The notes: generated from the letters alone by a model not told the origin. Shown: positions 1 to 7,973, numbered from the stretch's first letter. The stretch: 9,124 nt of DNA from Maritimibacter sp. (GCA_003520545.1 DOUP01000060.1:1-9124); one strand, 5' to 3'. Program-made: numbers and translations.

Positions 1-903
1 CGCAAATCTCTGTCTGAGAAAGACCCACTGCCGGGCCATGCCGCCATGTTGGCGTTCTCGTCGATGGTGGCCGGGAGTTTCACGTTCGGCGCTCTCACGG
101 CGAACCTGATCGACCCGGTTGCGTTCCAGGCGGTGCGGTTCGGGCTGGCCGCGCTGGTTGTTGCCATCCTGGGGATCGCGACCGGGGCGCTGAAGATGGC
201 GGACGCGCGGGCGCCGTGGCGCTGGCTTTTGTTGGGCGGCACTTTTTCCACCTACTTCGTCCTGATGTTCGAGGGGCTGAAAACCGCGCCGCCGATCGCG
301 ACCAGCGCGGTGATGACGCTGATGCCGATCATGACGGCGGTGTTTTCCTGGGTGATCTTGCGACAGGTGACGACACGGCGCGTGATGCTGGCGCTGGGTC
401 TTGGCGCTGTCGGGGCGCTTTGGGTGATTTTCCGCGGTGATCTGGACCGGTTGCTTGCGTTCCAGATCGGGCGGGGGGAGCTTGTCTATTTCGTGGGTTG
501 CGTGGCGCACGCGCTCTACGTGCCGCTCCTGCGCTATCTCAGCCGGGGGGAAAGCGCGGTATCTTCATCCTTCTGGGTGCTGGCCGCTGGCACGTTTGTC
601 TTGACGATATACGGCTGGCCGGTGCTGCGTGTGACCGATTTCACCGCGCTTCCGCCCATCGTCTGGATCGCCTTGGCCTATCTCTCGGTCGGGGCCATGG
701 CGATGACCTTCGTCTTCCTGAATTTCGCGTCGATGCGCCTGCCGGGGGGCAAGGTCATGGCCTATACCTATCTCACCCCCGGCTGGGTGATCTTGTGGGA
801 GTTGGCCTTCGGCCACGGTTTGCCCGACCTGCGGGTGCTGGCCGGGCTGGTCGTGACCTTCGGCGCGGTTGCGCTTTTGTTAAAGCACGAAGATCAGCAG
901 TAG
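1..903 (+). CDS. EamA/DMT-family transporter (5' end cut off by the window)
   Basis: An integral inner-membrane protein of the drug/metabolite transporter superfamily (EamA fold); such proteins usually export small metabolites or amino acids, but the substrate cannot be read from the sequence. The visible 300 residues are very hydrophobic and form about ten membrane segments in two halves, with short basic loops such as RQVTTRR, the typical EamA layout. The second half has the family-like stretch FLNFASMRLPGGKVMAYTYL near the last segments. The first ATG is at 46, but the frame is open to base 1 and encodes a polar lead (RKSLSEKDPLPGH) that fits the cytoplasmic N-terminus of such proteins, so the true start probably lies left of the window and 46 is internal. 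The stop is TAG at 901-903. Its 3' end overlaps the converging aldo/keto reductase by 10 bases. Family is fairly sure, substrate unknown. Confidence 0.85.
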   Translation, partial: RKSLSEKDPLPGHAAMLAFSSMVAGSFTFGALTANLIDPVAFQAVRFGLAALVVAILGIATGALKMADARAPWRWLLLGGTFSTYFVLMFEGLKTAPPIATSAVMTLMPIMTAVFSWVILRQVTTRRVMLALGLGAVGALWVIFRGDLDRLLAFQIGRGELVYFVGCVAHALYVPLLRYLSRGESAVSSSFWVLAAGTFVLTIYGWPVLRVTDFTALPPIVWIALAYLSVGAMAMTFVFLNFASMRLPGGKVMAYTYLTPGWVILWELAFGHGLPDLRVLAGLVVTFGAVALLLKHEDQQ

Positions 904-1880
904 CGTTCGACGCCCACGATCTGGGCGTCGGAATAGCGGTCGCCGTGGGCCCAGCCGACGGGCATGATCCGCTCCAGTTCAGACCAGTCGGATTTCGAGA
1001 AGATGATCTCGTCCGCATCGGCCCATTCCAGAAGGTGTTCGGGGGATCGCGTGCCGGGGATTGGCACCATGTGGTCGCCCTGTTGCAGCGTCCAGGCGAT
1101 AGCGACGGCCGCGGTGGTCCAGCCACGGGTGGCGGCGAAGTCGCGCAATTCGCGCACGTGCTGCATGTTGTTGGAGAAATTCGGGTCGAGGAAGCGGGGA
1201 TTGTTCTTGCGGAAGTCCACGTCCTTGAAGTCGGGCGGGGTCAGGTCGTGATCGCTGAGGATGCCGCGCCCGAGGGGGGAGAAGGGAACAAACGTCGTGC
1301 CGAGATCCTTGCAAAGCTGCACGAGACCGAGGTCGGGAAGGCGCGTCGACATGGAGTATTCATTCTGCACCGCGTCGATGGGGCCAACGGTGGCGGCGCG
1401 TTTGAGGGAGGCGGGCGAGATTTCGGAAAAGCCGATGCCCTTGATGAGGCCTTCTTCCTTGAGCTTGAGAAGGGTTTCCGTCACCTCTTCGATCGGTCGG
1501 GAAAACTCGCGCCGGTGCACGTAATACAGTTCGACGCTGTCCACGCCGAGACGATCCATCGACTCGGAGAGTTTTTCACGCAGGTAGGGTTCGGAATTGT
1601 CCGCCGTGCCGCGTGGTGCGCCGACGACGATGCCGCCCTTGGTCGCGATCTGGAAGCGATAACCGCGGTCTCTCTGGTATTCGCCGATCCAGTTTTCCGA
1701 CAGCCCTTTGCCGTAGAGGTCCGAGGTGTCGAGGAAGGTGATCCCGGCATCTCGGGCGGCGTCCAAGGTGGCGAAAGCTTCGTCGCGGTCGGTGTCGCCG
1801 TAGAAGCCTGCAAAGGACATGCAGCCCAGAGCGATTGCGGAAACGTCGATACCGGTGTGGCCCAAGCGGCGGGTTTTCAT
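894..1880 (-). CDS. Aldo/keto reductase (YakC/AKR13-like)
   Basis: A cytoplasmic NADPH-dependent oxidoreductase of the aldo/keto reductase superfamily, 328 residues, the usual length for a complete single (alpha/beta)8 barrel. The catalytic tetrad is intact: D51 and Y56 in FLDTSDLYG, K81 in IATKGG, and H122 in YYVHRRE. The strand IGFSEISP (149-156), VQNEYSM (171-177) and the cofactor-phosphate loop IPGTRSPEHL (274-283) are all in the expected order. General similarity is to the YakC/AKR13-type group that reduces aldehydes and ketones; the physiological substrate is unknown. The ATG at 1880 is supported by AGGAG at 1892-1888 on the same strand, seven bases upstream. It is transcribed away from a 290-base non-coding gap and converges on the EamA transporter with overlapping stop regions. 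No link to its neighbours is evident. Confidence 0.93.
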   Translation of the reverse strand: MKTRRLGHTGIDVSAIALGCMSFAGFYGDTDRDEAFATLDAARDAGITFLDTSDLYGKGLSENWIGEYQRDRGYRFQIATKGGIVVGAPRGTADNSEPYLREKLSESMDRLGVDSVELYYVHRREFSRPIEEVTETLLKLKEEGLIKGIGFSEISPASLKRAATVGPIDAVQNEYSMSTRLPDLGLVQLCKDLGTTFVPFSPLGRGILSDHDLTPPDFKDVDFRKNNPRFLDPNFSNNMQHVRELRDFAATRGWTTAAVAIAWTLQQGDHMVPIPGTRSPEHLLEWADADEIIFSKSDWSELERIMPVGWAHGDRYSDAQIVGVERYC

Positions 1881-1887
1881 TCTGTCA

Positions 1888-1892
1888 CTCCT
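1888..1892 (-). promoter_or_regulatory. Shine-Dalgarno of the aldo/keto reductase
   Basis: AGGAG on the minus strand, seven bases before the ATG at 1880. The match and spacing are good and fix this start codon. Confidence 0.75.
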
Positions 1893-2184
1893 GTCAAAAT
1901 CGAGGCGATCATAGCTGGCTCGTCCGGGATGAAAACCATTGGTCGTGGCTTTGTTCCCGGCGCGTGTGGTCCGGCGCTGTCCGGCAGGCAGATCGTCGCC
2001 GGTGCCGCAGGTTGTCGATCTTTTCGAAGGGGGGTTCCATTCGCCGCGCAGGAAAATGCGCAGCTTTGGTGTCAGCGAGCCTTGAAAATAAACGCACGGT
2101 CGAGACGGCCTGATAGCCGTTTCGGCAGGTCTGTGAGGAAGAGGGTCCCCCTGGTCGGCGCAACTCCAACCAGAGGTGGGATGT
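1893..2184. other. Intergenic stretch without a recognisable gene
   Basis: Lies upstream of the aldo/keto reductase and downstream of the H-NS gene, so it should hold the reductase promoter and the H-NS 3' untranslated region. Open frames on both strands here have low-complexity, Arg/Ser-rich translations and match no family I recognise. Two small dyads are visible: ACGGC/GCCGT at 2105-2120, and CTGGT/ACCAG at 2151-2173 extended by GG/CC after a C-A mismatch. The second is 12 bases past the H-NS stop and could end that transcript, but no T-run follows on the minus strand. I see no tRNA, other structural RNA or mobile-element end. Confidence 0.5.
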
Positions 2185-2529
2185 TCAAATCAGGATGTTT
2201 TCCAGATCGCCGCCGGCGGCGAGGTAGGATTCGACCCATTTCGGCTTTCGTCCGCGCCCGGTCCAGGTTTCGCTTTCGTTTTCCGGGTTCTTGTATTTCG
2301 GCGCGACTTTCGAGCGGCCGTCCTTTTTCGCGGCGGGTTTCGCAACCTTGCGCGGCGCTTTGACACCAGACAGTTCGGCGAGCGAATAACCGTGTGCTTT
2401 CGCAGCCTTTTCAGCCGCGATCAATGCGGCCTTTTTTTCATCTTCAGCAACTTTTTCAAGCTGCTTGTCGATATCTGTCTTGAGCTTTTCCAACTCTTTT
2501 CGGGTCATACCCTTGAGATTGATTTTCAT
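2185..2529 (-). CDS. H-NS family nucleoid-associated protein (HvrA/Spb-like)
   Basis: A small (114 residues) DNA-binding nucleoid protein. The C-terminal core TWTGRGRKPKW (88-98) is the H-NS-family AT-hook-like element that contacts the minor groove of AT-rich DNA. The N-terminal half (about 8-47) is a highly charged helix (MTRKELEKLKTDIDKQLEKV) with heptad-like spacing, the expected oligomerisation region. Between them is a basic Ala/Lys/Pro linker (about 56-79). Rhodobacter relatives HvrA and Spb regulate photosynthesis genes, and other alphaproteobacterial members silence transferred DNA; which role applies here cannot be told. The ATG at 2529 was chosen over one ten codons upstream because AGGA lies eight bases before it and the protein then begins at the family-like MKINLKGMTRKEL. 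It is monocistronic, downstream of ecm on the same strand but separated from it by a terminator hairpin. Confidence 0.92.
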   Translation of the reverse strand: MKINLKGMTRKELEKLKTDIDKQLEKVAEDEKKAALIAAEKAAKAHGYSLAELSGVKAPRKVAKPAAKKDGRSKVAPKYKNPENESETWTGRGRKPKWVESYLAAGGDLENILI

Positions 2530-2537
2530 GTGAGTGG

Positions 2538-2541
2538 TCCT
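2538..2541 (-). promoter_or_regulatory. Shine-Dalgarno of the H-NS gene
   Basis: AGGA on the minus strand, eight bases before the ATG at 2529. It favours this start over the in-frame ATG at 2559, whose ten extra residues are not family-like. Confidence 0.6.
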
Positions 2542-2563
2542 ATTTGGTTCGGTTCGCAACAGG

Positions 2564-2609
2564 TGTTACAATGCCGCAACCATACCTTTGGACGTGGCTT
2601 CGCACAATA
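2564..2609 (-). promoter_or_regulatory. Possible promoter region of the H-NS gene
   Basis: On the minus strand TTGTGC is followed after 17 bases by TATGGT, a partial match to a housekeeping -35/-10 pair, inside a region clearly more AT-rich than its surroundings. H-NS family genes are often autoregulated through such AT-rich DNA. The match is modest and other spacings are possible. Confidence 0.3.
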
Positions 2610-2621
2610 CTATAAAAAGGC

Positions 2622-2652
2622 GATAATAACAGCAGGCCGTGAATACCTGCTG
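2622..2652 (-). terminator. Rho-independent-type terminator of ecm
   Basis: Perfect 7-bp arms CAGCAGG (2630-2636) and CCTGCTG (2646-2652) enclose a nine-base loop. Read on the minus strand, the hairpin is followed by TTATTAT. It starts about 30 bases after the ecm stop and separates ecm from the H-NS gene on the same strand. The T-tract is broken by an A, so strength is uncertain. Confidence 0.65.
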
Positions 2653-2683
2653 ATCCATATAAAAGGTGGTATTCGAGCGCGGA

Positions 2684-4654
2684 TTATTCCGCCGCTTTGG
2701 CGTGCGGATCCACGAGCGTCACGATGTCATCCATGATGACGTTCAGCTCGAAATCCTTCGGGGTGTAGACCTTGGCCACGCCCATGGCGCGCAGGCGTTC
2801 GGCGTCGTCTTCGGGGATAATACCGCCGGCGACGACGGGAATATGGCCGAGGCCAGCCTCCCGCATCCGGGTCATGAGGTCTTCGATCAAGGGAACGTGG
2901 GAGCCAGAGAGGATGGACAGGCCCACCACGTGCGCGCCGCTTTCCCGGGCCGAGGTCACGATTTCCTCGGGCGTCAGGCGAATACCGTCATAGGTAATGT
3001 CCATGCCGCAATCGCGGGCCCGGGCGGCAATTTGTTCGGCGCCGTTGGAGTGGCCGTCGAGACCGGGTTTGCCGACGAGGAATTTCAGTTTCTCGCCAAG
3101 CGCGGTCGAGACGGCGGCGACCCGGTCGCGGATCTCGTCCAGACCTTCGGTGCGGTTCGAGGGGTTCTTCGACACGCCGGTGGGGCCGCGATACTGGCCG
3201 AAGGTGGCGCGCACGGCGTCGCCCCATTCCCCGGTGGTTGCACCGGCCTTGGCCGCCTTGATCGAGGCGGGCATCACGTTCTGGCCGCTCTTGGCCGCTT
3301 GCCGCAATTCTTCCAGCGCGGCTTGCACCAATGTTTCGTCCCGCGTTTCGCGCCATGCGTTGAGCCGGTCGATCTGGTCCGCTTCCGCCTTGGGATCGGC
3401 GACCATGATGGCTTCCGGCCCGGAGGTCAGCGGCGAGGGCGCGGCTTCTGTCCATTTATTCACGCCGACGACGGTGGTCTCGGAGTTTTCGATCTTGGAA
3501 ATACGCTCGGCGTTGCTCTCGACCAGGCGAGATTTCATGTATTCGATGGCGTCGATCGCGCCGCCCATGCCGTCGATCTGCGACAGCTCGGCGCGCGCGC
3601 CCTCTTTCAAAGCGGCGACTTTACGGTCGATGGCCGGGTTGTTGTCGAAGAGATCGTCATATTCCAGGAGGTCGGTCTCGTAGGCCAGGATCTGTTGCAT
3701 CCTGAGCGACCATTGCTGATCCCAGGGACGCGGCAGGCCGAGCGCCTCGTTCCAGGCCGGAAGCTGCACGGCGCGGGCGCGGGCGTTTTTCGACAGCGTG
3801 ACGGCGAGCATTTCGAGGAGAATACGGTAGACGTTATTCTCCGGCTGCTGCTCGGTCAGGCCAAGGGAGTTTACCTGCACGCCATACCGGAAACGGCGGA
3901 ATTTCTCGTCCTCCACGCCGTAGCGTTCGCGGGTGATTTCATCCCACAGCTCCACGAAGGCGCGCATCTTGCACATCTCGGTGACAAACCGGATACCGGC
4001 GTTCACGAAGAAGGAAATTCGCCCGACCATTTGCGGAAACGCCTCGGCGGGAACCTTTTCTTTCAGGTCGTCGAGCACGGCGATAGCGGTGGCCAGCGCG
4101 AAGGCAAGCTCCTCCTCCGGCGTCGCGCCTGCTTCCTGCAAGTGGTAGGAACAGATGTTCATCGGGTTCCACTTGGGCAGATGTTCGCGGGTATAGGCCG
4201 CAACGTCGGTGATCATCCGCAGCGAGGGTTTCGGCGGGCAGACATAGGTGCCGCGCGACAGGTATTCTTTCACGAGGTCGTTTTGCACCGTGCCCGAAAG
4301 CTTCGACACGTCCGCGCCCTGTTCCTCGGCCACAGCGATATACAGCGCGAGCAGCCATGGCGCGGTCGCGTTGATGGTCATGGAGGTGTTCATCTGCTCC
4401 AGCGGGATCTGGTCAAAGAGCATGCGCATATCGCCCAGATGCGCGACCGGCACGCCGACTTTGCCCACTTCGCCCTTGGCCAGAACGTGGTCGCTGTCAT
4501 AGCCGGTTTGGGTCGGCAGGTCGAAAGCGACCGACAGGCCGGTCTGCCCACGGGCGAGGTTCGAGCGATACAGTTCGTTCGAGGCTTTCGCGGTGGAATG
4601 GCCCGCATAGGTGCGAAAGAGCCAGGGGCGGTCGCGTGTGGGCGTCTCGGACAT
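2684..4654 (-). CDS. ecm: (2R)-ethylmalonyl-CoA mutase, adenosylcobalamin-dependent
   Basis: Cytoplasmic B12 enzyme of the ethylmalonyl-CoA pathway: it rearranges (2R)-ethylmalonyl-CoA to (2S)-methylsuccinyl-CoA by a radical mechanism. The protein has 656 residues, as expected for the single-chain Ecm/MeaA type. The N-terminal part holds the acyl-CoA barrel, with family-typical runs DRPWLFRTYAGHSTAKASN (8-26), GLSVAFDLPTQTGYDSDH (39-56) and MNTSMTINATAPW (88-100). The C-terminal B12 domain carries the base-off signature: D533-x-H535-x-x-G538 with H535 as lower cobalt ligand, then S580-I-L in GLSIL and G610-G611 in VVAGGIIP. I call Ecm rather than methylmalonyl-CoA mutase from resemblance to the Rhodobacter protein and from ccr nearby. 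The start at 4654 gives the family N-terminus MSETPTRDRPW; an in-frame ATG 21 codons upstream adds non-conserved residues. No strong Shine-Dalgarno precedes it. It is divergent from the acyltransferase-ccr pair and followed by a terminator hairpin. Confidence 0.97.
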   Translation of the reverse strand: MSETPTRDRPWLFRTYAGHSTAKASNELYRSNLARGQTGLSVAFDLPTQTGYDSDHVLAKGEVGKVGVPVAHLGDMRMLFDQIPLEQMNTSMTINATAPWLLALYIAVAEEQGADVSKLSGTVQNDLVKEYLSRGTYVCPPKPSLRMITDVAAYTREHLPKWNPMNICSYHLQEAGATPEEELAFALATAIAVLDDLKEKVPAEAFPQMVGRISFFVNAGIRFVTEMCKMRAFVELWDEITRERYGVEDEKFRRFRYGVQVNSLGLTEQQPENNVYRILLEMLAVTLSKNARARAVQLPAWNEALGLPRPWDQQWSLRMQQILAYETDLLEYDDLFDNNPAIDRKVAALKEGARAELSQIDGMGGAIDAIEYMKSRLVESNAERISKIENSETTVVGVNKWTEAAPSPLTSGPEAIMVADPKAEADQIDRLNAWRETRDETLVQAALEELRQAAKSGQNVMPASIKAAKAGATTGEWGDAVRATFGQYRGPTGVSKNPSNRTEGLDEIRDRVAAVSTALGEKLKFLVGKPGLDGHSNGAEQIAARARDCGMDITYDGIRLTPEEIVTSARESGAHVVGLSILSGSHVPLIEDLMTRMREAGLGHIPVVAGGIIPEDDAERLRAMGVAKVYTPKDFELNVIMDDIVTLVDPHAKAAE

Positions 4655-4847
4655 GGGAGTGACTCGCGGCTTTGTTGCGTTGCAGCATTTTCTGCCAAAG
4701 GTAATTTTATTTCGCAAGGGGTAAATCGGTTGGAAGATCGTTGCGTGATGGGTTGCCGGTGCGCCGGTTGTCGGGGAGAGCCCGGAATATCGGCGATTGA
4801 TCGAGGCTCCAGATTGGGGCCGGGGCAGGCGGGTTGGTTGACGGTGA
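4655..4847. other. Divergent intergenic region between ecm and the acyltransferase
   Basis: Must contain the ecm promoter. The first 70 bases next to ecm are AT-rich (TAATTTTATTTCG around 4701-4713) while the rest is GC-rich. On the minus strand TAAAAT near 4709-4704 is a candidate -10, but no convincing -35 is at the right distance. Two adjacent TTGC-type elements (TTGCG at 4675, TTGCAG at 4680) sit just before the gene. No cobalamin riboswitch features are visible despite the B12-dependent product. No gene is seen here. Confidence 0.45.
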
Positions 4848-4912
4848 ACGCGTCCCGGGCGTGACCCGGGACCTCCGTCGCGGCGCGCGGTCCCGGCTCA
4901 AGTCCGGGGCGG
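4848..4912. repeat. REP-like tandem palindrome (alphaproteobacterial GTCCCGG type)
   Basis: Two hairpins of the same sequence class lie in tandem: GTCCCGGG/CCCGGGAC (4852-4859 and 4865-4872, loop of five) and GTCCCGG/CCGGGGC (4890-4896 and 4904-4910, one G-T wobble, loop CTCAAGT). Their inner arms can also pair with each other (CCGGGACC 4866-4873 with GGTCCCGG 4889-4896), giving a BIME-like alternative fold. I recognise GTCCCGGCTCAAG-type palindromes as common extragenic repeats in alphaproteobacteria. It lies in the gap between divergent genes and ends about 47 bases before the acyltransferase ATG. Confidence 0.7.
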
Positions 4913-4958
4913 GGTGTTTTCAGTTGCCCATGGACGCAGCGCGCGGCAGTGTCTGGCC

Positions 4959-6365
4959 ATGACACAAACCGTGGAACTGCCCATTTGGGCGCTCGTGCTC
5001 ATTCTGGCGTTTGCGGCCGTGACCTTTGCGTCGCATTTCCTGTTTCCCTCGGTGCGCTGGTTCATCCGGCGGCGGATGGAAAAGGCCGTGGCGCGGCTGA
5101 ACGAACGCCTGACCCGGCCCATCGAACCGTTCAAGATCGCGCGGCGGCATGACATGATCCAGCGGCTGATTTATGACCCGGAGGTGTCCAAGGCGATCTT
5201 CGAACATGCGAAACGCGAGGGCGTGCCGGACAACGTGGCGTTCGAGACCGCACGCCGTTACGCGCGGGAGATCGTGCCGCGGTTCTCGGCCTTCATGTAT
5301 TTCTCCTTCGCGATCCGGGTTGCCAAATTCCTGTCCAAGGGCTTCTACCGCGTTCGGATCGACGAGTTGGACGAAGCCGCTATCGACGGGATCGACCCGG
5401 AGGCGACGGTTGTTTTCGTCATGAACCACCGCTCCAACATGGACTATGTCCTGGTGACCTGGCTTGCGGGTCGGCGGTCGCACCTGTCCTATGCGGTCGG
5501 GGAATGGGCGCGGGTCTGGCCGCTGTCGGCGCTGATCCGGGCAATGGGCGCCTATTTCATCCGGCGCAAGAGCCGCAACGCGCTCTATCGCAAGGTGCTG
5601 GAGCGCTATATCCAGACGGCGGTGCGTGCGGGGACGACCCAAGGCGTGTTTCCCGAGGGTGGCCTGAGCCTGACCGGCGCGGTCGGTGAGCCGAAGCTGG
5701 GATTGATTTCCTACGTGGTCGATGACTTCGACCCAAAGGAAGACCGTGACGTGGTCTTTATCCCGGTGGCGCTGAATTATGACCGGGTGATCGAGGATCG
5801 GGTGCTTGTCGGGGCCGGTGAGGCTGGGGTCAGAAAATTTCGTCTGCGGGCGTATGATGTTATCCGACATGTCGTGGCGCACCTTTTCCTCCGCGTCACG
5901 GGACGTTTCAAACGCTTTGGGTATGCGAGCGTGAGCGTGGGTGAGCCGCTGTCCCTGCATGACTTCCTGAAGCAGCATCCAGAGGTCGCCGACAACCCGA
6001 CAAAACACCTTGCGCGCCGGATGATGGCGCGGATCAGGGCGGAGGTGCCCGTTCTGCCGGTGCCGGTCGTGGCGACGCTGTTTTCCCGGACGCCGCAGAT
6101 GAAGCGGGCTGAAGTTGCCGGGCATTTTCACAAGCTCGTTCATGAGATGCGCGAACGGGGCGCGCAGATCCATATGCCGCGGTCGCCAAGGTTCGACCCG
6201 GTGGAGCAGGGGCTGGAATTGCTGCTGGTGCGCCGGGTGTTGGTCGAAGAGGGCGAGGTGGTGCGGGTCAACGAGGCAGAGCGGGGTTTGCTGGATTATT
6301 ATGCGCGGTCCATCGGCCATTTGCAGCCAGGTTTCGTCGAGCAGGTTGAATCGGGCGCGACATAA
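4959..6365 (+). CDS. PlsB/PlsC-fold glycerolipid acyltransferase
   Basis: A membrane-bound acyltransferase of 468 residues, probably acylating glycerol-3-phosphate or lysophosphatidate in phospholipid synthesis. An N-terminal hydrophobic segment (about 8-29) anchors it. The four acyltransferase blocks are present in order: I, NHRSNMD with the catalytic H157 and D162 (H-X4-D); II, GAYFIRRKSRN (197-207); III, FPEGGLSLTG (231-240); IV, IPVALNYD (268-275). The RRKSRN and PEGG-x-S-x-TG forms look more like glycerol-3-phosphate acyltransferase (PlsB) than short PlsC enzymes. About 190 residues follow block IV, which PlsC proteins lack; I do not recognise that part. The ATG at 4959 puts the anchor at the N-terminus; an in-frame GTG at 4914 would add a non-conserved lead. 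The Shine-Dalgarno is weak. It lies 110 bases before ccr on the same strand and may be cotranscribed with it. Family is firm, exact substrate is inferred. Confidence 0.87.
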   Translation: MTQTVELPIWALVLILAFAAVTFASHFLFPSVRWFIRRRMEKAVARLNERLTRPIEPFKIARRHDMIQRLIYDPEVSKAIFEHAKREGVPDNVAFETARRYAREIVPRFSAFMYFSFAIRVAKFLSKGFYRVRIDELDEAAIDGIDPEATVVFVMNHRSNMDYVLVTWLAGRRSHLSYAVGEWARVWPLSALIRAMGAYFIRRKSRNALYRKVLERYIQTAVRAGTTQGVFPEGGLSLTGAVGEPKLGLISYVVDDFDPKEDRDVVFIPVALNYDRVIEDRVLVGAGEAGVRKFRLRAYDVIRHVVAHLFLRVTGRFKRFGYASVSVGEPLSLHDFLKQHPEVADNPTKHLARRMMARIRAEVPVLPVPVVATLFSRTPQMKRAEVAGHFHKLVHEMRERGAQIHMPRSPRFDPVEQGLELLLVRRVLVEEGEVVRVNEAERGLLDYYARSIGHLQPGFVEQVESGAT

Positions 6366-6392
6366 AATTACAAAAATGTCACGTTTCAGGTT

Positions 6393-6402
6393 GCAATATT
6401 GC
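6393..6402. promoter_or_regulatory. Perfect 10-bp palindrome before ccr, candidate operator
   Basis: GCAATATTGC is perfectly self-complementary and lies in the 110-base gap between the acyltransferase stop and ccr, 73 bases before the ccr ATG. It is flanked on the left by TT, giving TTGCAATATTGCGG, and a related ATTGCGG recurs at 6444-6450. RamB/PccR-type regulators of acyl-CoA metabolism bind TTTGCAA-like sites, which makes this a plausible operator. That link is inference only. Confidence 0.35.
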
Positions 6403-6465
6403 GGGCGCCTCCGTAATGCTGCACCAGCACGCCGCGATTCTGCATTGCGGCACGAGACATATGAC

Positions 6466-6470
6466 GGAGG
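6466..6470 (+). promoter_or_regulatory. Shine-Dalgarno of ccr
   Basis: GGAGG five bases before the ATG at 6476. It fixes the start against in-frame codons upstream (from 6416), whose translation is not family-like. Confidence 0.8.
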
Positions 6471-6475
6471 ACCCC

Positions 6476-7759
<1,284 letters not shown>

Positions 7760-7780
7760 TCCCCGGTTGAGATATGCGGG

Positions 7781-7810
7781 CGGCCCTCCGGTATTCCGGG
7801 GGGCCGTTTT
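7781..7810 (+). terminator. Rho-independent terminator of ccr
   Basis: An 11-bp GC-rich stem (CGGCCCTCCGG 7781-7791 with CCGGGGGGCCG 7796-7806, one T-G wobble) closes a TATT tetraloop and is followed directly by TTTT (7807-7810). It begins 22 bases after the ccr stop. Confidence 0.85.
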
Positions 7811-7890
7811 GCCGTGACGGGGGCGCCGGGGAGACGCGCGGTCGGGGAAAGCCGAACCGAATCACCCGGACTGATGACGGGTGCCGGATG
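7811..7890. other. Spacer between the ccr terminator and the luxR leader
   Basis: No gene seen. One weak dyad is present, CACCCG (7863-7868) with CGGGTG (7878-7883). Confidence 0.4.
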
Positions 7891-7910
7891 GTTTTCAAAG
7901 TGTTGAAAAC
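7891..7910. promoter_or_regulatory. 20-bp dyad (GTTTTCAA/TTGAAAAC), candidate operator
   Basis: Perfect 8-bp arms GTTTTCAA (7891-7898) and TTGAAAAC (7903-7910) around four central bases. The 20-bp size and symmetry equal those of lux-box operators bound by LuxR dimers, although the arm sequence is not a classical lux box. It is centred about 110 bases before the small gene upstream of luxR, and about 21 bases before a TATAAAT that could serve as a -10. Autoregulation by the nearby LuxR is a plausible inference. Confidence 0.4.
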
Positions 7911-7912
7911 GC

Positions 7913-7936
7913 CCCTCTCCCTATAAATGGGGAGGG
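7913..7936 (+). repeat. GC-rich hairpin with a TATAAAT loop
   Basis: CCCTCTCCC (7913-7921) pairs with GGGGAGGG (7929-7936), leaving one bulged T; the loop is TATAAAT. Eight base pairs are nearly all G-C. No T-run follows, so it is not a normal intrinsic terminator. The loop resembles a -10 hexamer, so it may be promoter DNA rather than an RNA element. Confidence 0.4.
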
Positions 7937-7973
7937 TAATTCCGCGAATATTGGGGAATTGTTTCTCGATCTA

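Noticed and set aside
1909..2169. Open frames of about 90 codons on both strands in the gap between the reductase and the H-NS gene
   Set aside because: No convincing Shine-Dalgarno, Arg/Ser-rich low-complexity translation, and no recognised family.
2151..2173. Hairpin CTGGT/ACCAG after the H-NS stop as a terminator
   Set aside because: It has an internal mismatch and is followed on the minus strand by G/C-rich sequence without a T-run.
498..2363. A 621-codon plus-strand open frame spanning the transporter end, the reductase and the H-NS gene
   Set aside because: It runs across three better-supported genes on different frames or strands and has no coherent domain.
4655..4850. Cobalamin riboswitch controlling ecm
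   Set aside because: I looked for B12-box-like sequence and extended pairing before ecm and saw none.
2666..4864. A very long open frame (over 700 codons) on the plus strand opposite ecm
   Set aside because: It is the antisense shadow of the clearly conserved ecm. Its translation is rich in His, Gly and Arg without family motifs, as is common opposite high-GC genes with strong third-position bias.
7902..7928. Heat-shock type promoter (GTTGAAA then CCCTATAAAT)
   Set aside because: The elements resemble RpoH boxes, but only ten bases separate them, shorter than known spacing, and the first element is fully explained as an arm of the dyad at 7891-7910.
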